Positions 1 through 5,998 of a stretch of DNA of 13,396 nt are shown here, piece after piece; positions within the stretch are counted from its first letter, which is position 1, and each line of letters starts with the position of its first letter. A program made the translations under genes and the position numbers. The stretch lies in the NCBI GenBank assembly GCA_027068615.1, contig JAMOQV010000001.1, positions 1 to 13,396 of the forward strand, read 5' to 3'. The DNA comes from Helicobacteraceae bacterium. Its GTDB lineage: Bacteria > Campylobacterota > Campylobacteria > Campylobacterales > Sulfurimonadaceae. The notes under the pieces were generated by a model. It was not told the origin of the DNA. It worked only from the letters and a program-made list of their open reading frames with translations, and searched no databases.

Positions 1-1
1 A

Positions 2-130
2 GAAAATGTAGTAAGTTCTGCAGGGGCAAGTTTTGCTATGAGTAAAAAAGAGTTAATCCACCTTATAGAAGATATAGGTGAAAAACCAGCTATACGAAAT
101 ACAGCTTATGAAATTTTAGAAAGATTTTAA
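2..130 (+). CDS. mqnC: Cyclic dehypoxanthinyl futalosine synthase (MqnC-type), C-terminal end
   Basis: Only the last 42 codons lie in the window; the gene is cut by the left edge. The tail reads ENVVSSAGASFAMSKKEL followed by an IHLIEDIGEKPAIRNTAYEI-type ending, which matches how I remember the C-terminus of radical-SAM MqnC proteins of Campylobacterota. MqnC closes the ring of dehypoxanthine futalosine in the alternative (futalosine) route to menaquinone in the cytoplasm. The radical-SAM CxxxCxxC motif would lie upstream and cannot be checked here. The stop codon directly abuts the GTG start of the following M16-like gene, so the two are probably co-transcribed and translationally coupled. 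The identification rests on a short tail, so MqnE or another paralogue of the family is possible. Confidence 0.75.
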   Translation, partial: ENVVSSAGASFAMSKKELIHLIEDIGEKPAIRNTAYEILERF

Positions 131-1414
131 GTGAAGTTTTTTATAGTGATACTAATTTTAGGACAGTTTTTAATGGCAACAAAAGTAGAATATATAGAAG
201 TAAATGATATAAAAATACCAGTAATTTTTGAAGAAGACAAAAGATTACCACTTGTAACTATGCAGTTTGTTTTTCAAAACAGTGGTAGTATAACAGATGG
301 TAAAAAAGCTGGTCTTGCAAAGTTTAGCTCAAAAGTTATGAATGATGGTACAAAAAAGTTAGGTTCATCTGCATTTGCAGAAGCACTAGAAGCAAAGGCT
401 ATACATATATCTAGCTCTATTGGTAAAGAGACTTTTGTTATGGAGGTTGGTTGTTTAAAAGATGAGTTTGATGAAGCATTAGGTTTTTTTGATTCACTTT
501 TACAAGATCCAAACTTTAGTGAAAATACCATACAAAAGATAAAAGCAACAACTATAGGTTCTTTAAGTGCAAAAGAGAATGATTTTGATTATATAGCATC
601 AAATGAGCTGAAATCTATCCTTTTTAAAGATACACCTTTGGCAAACCCAACATCAGGAACGATAGAGAGTGTAAAAAATATAACTCTTGATGATGTAAAA
701 TCTTTTATAAAAAAACATATTGTAAGTTCAAGACTTATAGTTTTAGTTGGTGGGGATGTTAATCTTGATGATTTGAAAATGAAGTTATCTAAAATAATCT
801 CAAAAATAGAAGTTGGAGAGTTTAAAAAAGTAAAACACTATAAAGTTGTAGATAAAGCATCTGAAGTTGTATTACTAAAAGATACTCAACAAGCTTATAT
901 ATACTTTGGTTCACCTTACTTTATGAATGCAGATGCAAAAGACTACTATAAAGCTAGAGTTGCTACTTTTATACTTGGAACTGGTGGATTTGGTTCAAGA
1001 CTTATGGAAGAGATAAGAGTTAAAAGAGGTTTGGCATACTCAGCTTATGCAAGGGTAAATGTAACAAAATCATCTTCATATATGAGTGGTTATCTACAAA
1101 CAAAACTAAATTCACTAGATGAAGCAAAAAGCACCGTAAAAGAGGTTTTTTCAAACTTTGTAAAAGATGGTGTAACAAAAGAGGAACTAGAACAAACTAA
1201 AAAGTTTTTACTAGGTAGTGAACCATTAAGAGTTGAGACTATGAGTCAAAGACTCTCAAGAACTTTTCAAGAGTATTATCGTGGGTTTGAATTGGGTCAT
1301 TATAAAGATGAGTTAAAGCTTATAAAAGAGCTAAAACTAAAAGATTTAAACAAGTTTATAAAAGAGCATAACGAGATTTTAGATATGAGTTTTGCTATAG
1401 TTACAGCTAAGTAA
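131..1414 (+). CDS. M16 family peptidase-like protein, probably catalytically inactive
   Basis: A 427-aa protein with the two-lobed layout of bacterial M16B processing-peptidase-like proteins. The start is GTG, directly after the mqnC stop; it gives a hydrophobic signal peptide (about residues 2-16, FLMA then T), whereas the next Met at 15 would remove it. The lobe-1 zinc motif HxxEH should fall in the GLAxFxxxxMxxGT context at residues 61-74, but here the three ligand positions are Lys64, Ser67 and Lys68, so zinc cannot be bound in the usual way. The second lobe keeps the FGSRLMEEIR...RGLAYS signature (residues 287-304) with the Arg/Tyr pair (Arg299, Tyr303) that helps position substrate in M16 pairs. 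By family knowledge, such a protein would be the non-catalytic partner of an active M16 subunit encoded elsewhere; that is inference. It is probably periplasmic. Confidence 0.85.
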   Translation: MKFFIVILILGQFLMATKVEYIEVNDIKIPVIFEEDKRLPLVTMQFVFQNSGSITDGKKAGLAKFSSKVMNDGTKKLGSSAFAEALEAKAIHISSSIGKETFVMEVGCLKDEFDEALGFFDSLLQDPNFSENTIQKIKATTIGSLSAKENDFDYIASNELKSILFKDTPLANPTSGTIESVKNITLDDVKSFIKKHIVSSRLIVLVGGDVNLDDLKMKLSKIISKIEVGEFKKVKHYKVVDKASEVVLLKDTQQAYIYFGSPYFMNADAKDYYKARVATFILGTGGFGSRLMEEIRVKRGLAYSAYARVNVTKSSSYMSGYLQTKLNSLDEAKSTVKEVFSNFVKDGVTKEELEQTKKFLLGSEPLRVETMSQRLSRTFQEYYRGFELGHYKDELKLIKELKLKDLNKFIKEHNEILDMSFAIVTAK

Positions 1415-1415
1415 G

Positions 1416-1437
1416 TATGTGGGGATAAACCCACATA
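1416..1437. terminator. Stem-loop between convergent genes, possible bidirectional terminator
   Basis: A perfect 8-bp inverted repeat (TATGTGGG / CCCACATA) with a 6-base loop GATAAA sits in the 25-base gap between the stop codons of the M16-like gene and the YcfJ-like gene. It is the most GC-rich short stretch nearby. Neither side has a true run of T, so termination strength is uncertain; it may serve mainly as a 3' end stabiliser for both transcripts. Confidence 0.55.
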
Positions 1438-1439
1438 TC

Positions 1440-1949
1440 TTAGTATATAGTTATAGTTTTTTTGATATTTAAGTATTTTATAGGACTTTTTGTCTGTTTA
1501 CAATACTTTTGCCCATCTATATATGCACAGTTGTTATAACCTATAGTTTTATAAACTGTTTTATACTCATAAGTGGGTCTGCATTTTGTTACAGTTTCAT
1601 AAGTTTTGCAACTATTATCTCTAGCATCTCTTGTATTGTTAGCAACTACTGCTCCTAGGACACCACCACCTATCTTAGCAGCTGTTCTTCCATTGCCATG
1701 TCCAATTTGATTACCAAGTATAACACCTAAACCTGCACCTATAAGTGTATCTATACCTATAGAGTTTGTATCTTGATTACCACAACTAACAGGTACTTCT
1801 ACAGTTGTATCGTAGCACTGTTGACCTGTTTTGATTTTTGATGTAAACGGCCTTGTAATCTCTGTTTGTTCTGTTACTTTTACTTTTTGTGCAAAAATTG
1901 TTGTACTTAGTAATCCTAGTACAAAAATTGATATTCCTAATTTATTCAT
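1440..1949 (-). CDS. YcfJ-like glycine-zipper 2TM exported protein
   Basis: A 169-aa protein with a Sec signal peptide (residues 1-20, ending TTIFA then Q). The core at about residues 65-104 is a glycine-zipper segment rich in spaced Gly and Ala (IGAGLGVILGNQIGHG...GGGVLGAVV), the pattern of the glycine-zipper 2TM (Rick_17kDa_Anti / YcfJ) family. Six cysteines flank it (45, 56, 114, 123, 141, 150), which could form disulfides in the periplasm. In E. coli, YcfJ is an envelope protein of poorly known function. The ATG is preceded by a strong AGGAGG Shine-Dalgarno sequence. It is last in the minus-strand gene run, 97 bases after the YcfL-like gene, and a TATAGT box in that gap suggests its own promoter. 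It ends against a stem-loop shared with the convergent M16-like gene. Family assignment is good; function is not known. Confidence 0.82.
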   Translation of the reverse strand: MNKLGISIFVLGLLSTTIFAQKVKVTEQTEITRPFTSKIKTGQQCYDTTVEVPVSCGNQDTNSIGIDTLIGAGLGVILGNQIGHGNGRTAAKIGGGVLGAVVANNTRDARDNSCKTYETVTKCRPTYEYKTVYKTIGYNNCAYIDGQKYCKQTKSPIKYLNIKKTITIY

Positions 1950-1975
1950 AATAAACCTCCTTGTACCTAAATTCT

Positions 1976-1981
1976 ACTATA
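1976..1981 (-). promoter_or_regulatory. Possible -10 box for the YcfJ-like gene
   Basis: On the minus strand this reads TATAGT in the context GATATAGTAGAATTTAGG, about 26 bases upstream of the start codon, leaving a short leader that contains the AGGAGG ribosome binding site. No convincing -35 is seen, which is normal for sigma70 promoters in Campylobacterota. The gap is otherwise very AT-rich, so chance similarity is possible. Confidence 0.4.
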
Positions 1982-2040
1982 TCATTATCTTAAATAATCT
2001 AAATTATAAATTTTATATATATGATTCAGATTTTATTAAG

Positions 2041-2072
2041 AAGATATTATTCTATATTTAGAATAATATCTT
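2041..2072 (-). terminator. 12-bp perfect stem-loop containing the YcfL-like stop codon
   Basis: AAGATATTATTC and its exact reverse complement GAATAATATCTT are separated by an 8-base loop. On the minus strand the stem spans the last codons and the stop codon (2047-2049) of the YcfL-like gene. The stem is almost all A/T and is followed on the minus strand by CTTAATAAAATC rather than a T run, so it is a weak intrinsic terminator at best; it may mark the mRNA 3' end or reduce read-through into the YcfJ-like gene. Confidence 0.5.
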
Positions 2073-2451
2073 TTGCCTTAAAGTTTGGAGCATCTATTAG
2101 CATTCTTTTTCCACTATGTGCTAAAAGTTTTATAGTCTGTATAGTTGGATATGTTGATATCATAACACCCCTTTTATCTGTCCATTCAGAGCGTACTTTT
2201 AACATAAGTATATTATCTGATTTATTATTTAAAATAAACTGTGCTTGTCTTTTACTTTTACCAAAACTCATTCTAGCATCTGATATAACCAGACTTTTTT
2301 TAATCTTATCATTATATATGGCAACTGTAATTCCGCTAGGATAAGTAGTTTCATTAACTTTTGTTATCCTATTTGGTGTTGGCGTTGCACATCCACTCAA
2401 AATAGATAAAGCAACTAAAACTGTAGATAATTTAAACATTTTATTTTTCAT
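2047..2451 (-). CDS. YcfL-like (DUF1425) lipoprotein
   Basis: A 134-aa predicted outer-membrane-type lipoprotein. The signal peptide ends in a good lipobox LSGC (Cys21), followed by ATPTP. The mature part (about residues 38-134) follows the DUF1425/YcfL pattern as I know it: a DARMSFGKSKRQAQFILNN stretch, a short turn, then K-R-EW-TDKRGV-type strands with the family's Trp-Asp pair reduced to W-T-D, and a closing apolar strand. In enterobacteria ycfL lies beside lpoB, which encodes the outer-membrane activator of PBP1b, so the family is linked by neighbourhood to cell-wall synthesis; its own role is unknown. The start has AGGAATAAAA just upstream, the same leader as the gene before it, 28 bases away. 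The last codons and stop lie inside a 12-bp stem-loop. Confidence 0.82.
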   Translation of the reverse strand: MKNKMFKLSTVLVALSILSGCATPTPNRITKVNETTYPSGITVAIYNDKIKKSLVISDARMSFGKSKRQAQFILNNKSDNILMLKVRSEWTDKRGVMISTYPTIQTIKLLAHSGKRMLIDAPNFKAKDIILNIE

Positions 2452-2479
2452 TTTTATTCCTTATTTTTTCTTTCAAATA

Positions 2480-3691
2480 TTACTGAAACTGTACAACAAC
2501 TATATCATCACTTTTTTCATCTACACGGATTTGAAAGTTTAGAGCATCTGCCATATCGTATAGTTTATCTGAGAACTCTTCAAGATCTATCTCTTCATGT
2601 GTTCCAAAGTTATAAACTTGTTCAAAGTCTGAAGATTCTGCTATATTTTTCTTAGCTCTAGCACCCATCTCTTTTATAGTATCTTTCATCAATCTTCGTT
2701 TTTGTCTATCTGAACGATCATTTGTCATACCTCTTAAGATAACAGTATAGTAATACTCATACTTTTGTATCTTTTTTCTTTTCTTTTTTCTCTCTTTTTT
2801 AGAAGTGTTTTCCAGCATATTATGAGTCATTTCAGCATTGGCAAGAGCAGCAGCTTTTTCATAAAGTTTCACTCTTAATCTATCTTTATTTGTATCAAAA
2901 CTAGTTACTGTTTTTTCTCTGATTGCATTGCTTTCTTTTGCTGTTTTTGTATTTATCATACTTAATCTATATGTCAAAGAACCAGTATAACTACCATATC
3001 TGTCTTTTTTAGGATCTAAATTAAACTTCACTTGAGTTAGTTTAAACATATACTCTACATCAGAGTTTTCTTTACACTCTTGTATCTTTTTCTTTGTTGC
3101 TCTATAAGCTGCACTTCCAACAGAGTATTTTCTCAGTCTATTTTTTATACTCTCACATCTATTGCCTTTTGAGCCAACTTGTGTGCCTTTTTTCTCTACA
3201 CGAAGATCTGTTCCAGAGTCTAAAGAATCAGCATGTATAGCTTTTACAAATCCTCTACTTAAGCTATTATCCACATCATCTATAAGAACAATAATCACAT
3301 TTTCAAGAGCATTTTTACCCATAGTTGTAGATGAGTTATTTTTTTTAGCCACTTTTGAACGAAGTTTATCTAAATCCATAGTCGCTAAAACCATACATTC
3401 ATAACCATCTTCTCCAAGATTGTTACATTTAACACGCTGTGAACGGAAGTGTGTTTTTCTAAATTCTAAAAAATCCTTTTCCATATCTGACTTAAAAGAC
3501 TCAGCTGTTTTTGAGTCATAACTACTATTTCCAACTATGTTTCCCAAAGCATCTTCAAACATATACCAAAAAGCATTTTCAACAGCTTCTTGTTTTGTTG
3601 GAGCAGTCTCAACTTTTTTCATCCTAACTAATTCTTTAGCATCTAAAAGTACACTAATAAGCACTAGAACCAATAATATTTTTTTTATCAT
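2480..3691 (-). CDS. Exported protein with FlgT_N-like start and TolB_N-like middle (hypothetical)
   Basis: A 403-aa protein with a Sec signal peptide (about 1-18, LLDA then K). I do not recognise it as a named family. Residues 26-115 resemble the FlgT_N/LPP20 type: an alternating TKQEAVENAFWYMFEDALG helix, a long helix, then strands ending YECMVLATMDLDKL. Residues 128-290 look like a TolB_N/CsgG-type alpha/beta unit, with an apolar strand ENVIIVLID, a VEYMFKLTQVKF strand and a paired strand ending in INTKTAKE. Residues 311-403 suggest a beta-alpha-beta-beta-alpha-beta (ferredoxin-like) end. A very basic patch lies at 298-310 (KKERKKKRKKIQK), odd for a periplasmic protein and perhaps a site for acidic glycans or lipids. 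It starts 2 bases after the previous stop; its ribosome binding site AAGGAA is formed by the last two codons of that gene, so translation is probably coupled. Confidence 0.75.
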   Translation of the reverse strand: MIKKILLVLVLISVLLDAKELVRMKKVETAPTKQEAVENAFWYMFEDALGNIVGNSSYDSKTAESFKSDMEKDFLEFRKTHFRSQRVKCNNLGEDGYECMVLATMDLDKLRSKVAKKNNSSTTMGKNALENVIIVLIDDVDNSLSRGFVKAIHADSLDSGTDLRVEKKGTQVGSKGNRCESIKNRLRKYSVGSAAYRATKKKIQECKENSDVEYMFKLTQVKFNLDPKKDRYGSYTGSLTYRLSMINTKTAKESNAIREKTVTSFDTNKDRLRVKLYEKAAALANAEMTHNMLENTSKKERKKKRKKIQKYEYYYTVILRGMTNDRSDRQKRRLMKDTIKEMGARAKKNIAESSDFEQVYNFGTHEEIDLEEFSDKLYDMADALNFQIRVDEKSDDIVVVQFQ

Positions 3692-3693
3692 TT

Positions 3694-5055
3694 TTATTCC
3701 TTACAAAAATCTTGATATTTAAAACTTAAGTTATCTTTTCTAAGTTTTACAATATCATTTATCATAACAACAAGTTTTGGTGTAACATCTTCTATAGATT
3801 TTCTTATAGTTTTTGCTATCTTATTTTTTCTTACATCAGACCATTGTTGATTTTTATTGTAGTAGTCACTTGCTTGACCAACACACATTTTTTTCTTAGT
3901 TTTTATAGATATAGGGATACTTAAAGCATCTATTTTATGCTTTTTATCCAATACTATAACTATCCTAAGAACAAAACTTGATTTTATAAAATGTGCACTA
4001 TTTACATCTGCCTCTTCTGCTATAGCATCATAAAGTTCACTTACAAAAGCTTCTATTATATACCCATTTAAAGATATCTCTCTTGCCGATGTTGATTTAT
4101 CAGATGCACAAGCTGGTTTTATAGTTTTTATATAAACATCACCATTACTGTTTTTTGCCCCATCCATAGATATCTCATTTATCCTTAAAAGATAACTTTC
4201 CCAGTTATTTACAATTACATCGTTTAATATCTTTGGATAAAGTAAAACAACATCATCTAAATTTTTATCTTTTCTGATATTTTTTATCAAACTTTCTTGC
4301 AACATCATCATCATCTGTTTTTTTGCCATAGATTCAGAACCATAAACTTTTTTAGCTAATGATTTTGATTTTTTACCAAGATTTATTTTACCTATTGTAA
4401 AATATATGTCATCACTTGTAAAACTAGCTACCTTTTTAGGTTTATTATCATTTGATATGATATCTATAAGCTTACCAATCGATTTTATATATATATCTTT
4501 ATAAGCTTTTTGTATCTTTTTATCTCTATTTTTATCATTTCTATCAACTTCTAGTACACCATCTACAGTTATACCATTTGTGTAACGAACTTCAAAATCA
4601 TTATTTTGAGTTTGTCTGTTTGCTTCTTCACCTATTTGGGCAAATATTAAGTTCATAGTAATTATGATCAAATCTGTTCCAGCACTCATTTTATCTACAT
4701 TTTGGTAAGTATCTACATGTAAAAAAGCTATTTTTTTATCGCCTATATCTACATCTGCATCATTGGCAATAGATTTTAAATTGGTACTAAACTCTTTCAT
4801 TAGCACTAAGTTAAAATTATTATTTTTTATTTTATCTTTATATTTGTTTCTAAATAATTCCTCTGTAAACTTTGTCAAATTCCAATGAGAATCTTTAACT
4901 CCCAAAGGGGAGTTTGGAATGATTAGATTTTCTATAGTATCTTGATTTGATTCGTTATATGTTCCTATAAAAACAGTAGGCATCTCTCTTGCATAGATAT
5001 CAAGAACAAGAACTAATAACAAAAATAAAATTGTTTTTATTTTATATCTAAACAT
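3694..5055 (-). CDS. Exported protein of unknown function, 453 aa
   Basis: No family recognised. A signal peptide is clear (residues 5-22, VLDIYA then R). The mature chain begins with an apolar strand PTVFIGTYNE, then a helix LTKFTEELF, another strand NFNLVLMKEF, and later GTDLIIITMNL. That order is faintly like the TolB_N/CsgG alpha/beta fold, and a second region (about 270-390, including FVLRIVIVLD and ISIKTKKKM) may repeat it; both are guesses. There is a run of methionines at 248-251 and four cysteines in the mature part (316, 391, 451 plus none paired nearby), so disulfides are not obvious. The start has AAAGGGTATAG before ATG, and lies 9 bases after the stop of the lipoprotein gene; the stop is 2 bases from the next start. 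The tight packing makes co-function with both neighbours likely. Confidence 0.75.
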   Translation of the reverse strand: MFRYKIKTILFLLLVLVLDIYAREMPTVFIGTYNESNQDTIENLIIPNSPLGVKDSHWNLTKFTEELFRNKYKDKIKNNNFNLVLMKEFSTNLKSIANDADVDIGDKKIAFLHVDTYQNVDKMSAGTDLIIITMNLIFAQIGEEANRQTQNNDFEVRYTNGITVDGVLEVDRNDKNRDKKIQKAYKDIYIKSIGKLIDIISNDNKPKKVASFTSDDIYFTIGKINLGKKSKSLAKKVYGSESMAKKQMMMMLQESLIKNIRKDKNLDDVVLLYPKILNDVIVNNWESYLLRINEISMDGAKNSNGDVYIKTIKPACASDKSTSAREISLNGYIIEAFVSELYDAIAEEADVNSAHFIKSSFVLRIVIVLDKKHKIDALSIPISIKTKKKMCVGQASDYYNKNQQWSDVRKNKIAKTIRKSIEDVTPKLVVMINDIVKLRKDNLSFKYQDFCKE

Positions 5056-5064
5056 CTATACCCT

Positions 5065-5937
5065 TTAGTCGTCAAAACCATTTTCTTCAGCTGCAGCTTT
5101 TGCAATCTCTTCTTCTTTTTTGATAGCTTCTTGTGCTGCTTTTTTTGCTATATCTTCATCTACACGACCATCATAAAAAGGACTTGTTGTTAAAGAAGTT
5201 AATGTTGGAAGAACTTTTATCGTTGTTGTAAGTTGACTAGCTACATCTTTTAAGGCACTTAGATTTTTTATACCCCAAACGATATTGTCTTTTGCAAATT
5301 CTAGTATCTCTTTATCCCATCCAACAATGATATATCCATTTATCGGTGTTGCTAAAGCTAGTTTACCCATAGCTGAACTATACTTTTTCTTATCAACAAC
5401 TTTTGCATTTTTTATAAGTTCAAAAGTTTTTGAATTGTCCTCTGAAACACCTTCATTAAACTCAGCTTCATCAAGTGTTTTTTTCTTATGGTTTATCTCT
5501 TCTTGAAGTTTTTGAATCTCTTTTGTTTGTTCAACTGAACTAAGGATATCAGCATTAGCATTATTTATGTCAGCAGCAAAACTTTTTGTTAAAGTTCTTA
5601 CATAAGCAAGTCTTTGATCTGCTTCACATGTATTTGTTATCTTTTTAGGGATTTTTACATGTTTGTTAGTTGAAACATCTTTTAATGCTGAATCTATAAT
5701 GTGAGTAACTACCTTCTCAGTTATTCTTTGTGTAAAACTTAAAGACTCTGAAGAGTTTCTAGGTACACAGTTTGATGGAAGATTATTTGGAGTAGTATTA
5801 GTATTTACTACTGTCTCTTTTTTTTGAAAAGCATTTGTTGAATGATTTGTTTGAGAAGTTAACTGCTGTAATTGAGCACTATTACACCCAACAAATCCAA
5901 TTCCAACTATACTTGCTAATACTATTTTTTTTACCAT
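5065..5937 (-). CDS. Lipoprotein of unknown function, mostly helical
   Basis: A 290-aa predicted lipoprotein; the signal peptide ends FVGC (Cys18), with Phe at -3, which is tolerated but not ideal. After a Ser/Thr/Asn-rich stretch (about 20-60), typical of a tether, come helices at 65-90 and 107-158, the second with coiled-coil character (EIQKLQEEINHKKKTLDEAE). Cysteines 57 and 104 could pair. A short apolar part at 199-207 (INGYIIVGW) is followed by an amphipathic region, and the C-terminus is Ala/Lys/Glu-rich (261-286), likely one more helix. I recognise no family. Its ribosome binding site is AAGGAAAAAA before ATG. It follows the 680-aa FlgT-like gene by 61 bases and precedes the 453-aa gene by 9, placing it in the same transcript. 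It may anchor the neighbouring soluble proteins to the outer membrane; that is inference. Confidence 0.75.
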   Translation of the reverse strand: MVKKIVLASIVGIGFVGCNSAQLQQLTSQTNHSTNAFQKKETVVNTNTTPNNLPSNCVPRNSSESLSFTQRITEKVVTHIIDSALKDVSTNKHVKIPKKITNTCEADQRLAYVRTLTKSFAADINNANADILSSVEQTKEIQKLQEEINHKKKTLDEAEFNEGVSEDNSKTFELIKNAKVVDKKKYSSAMGKLALATPINGYIIVGWDKEILEFAKDNIVWGIKNLSALKDVASQLTTTIKVLPTLTSLTTSPFYDGRVDEDIAKKAAQEAIKKEEEIAKAAAEENGFDD

Positions 5938-5998
5938 TTTTTTCCTTTTAAATTTACATTTTTTAATTTTATACTAAAGTATAAAACACCTTTAACAC

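Noticed and set aside
1831..2061. Open frame of 76 codons on the plus strand
   Set aside because: It starts within the YcfJ-like gene on the opposite strand and runs into AT-rich spacer, with no ribosome binding site.
2021..2344. Open frame of 107 codons on the plus strand
   Set aside because: It is antisense to the YcfL-like lipoprotein gene, which has a lipobox, ribosome binding site and family match; the plus frame has none of these.
2480..5055. The 453-aa and 403-aa genes as one frameshifted gene
   Set aside because: Each has its own signal peptide and ribosome binding site; the 2-base gap is operon packing, not a broken gene.
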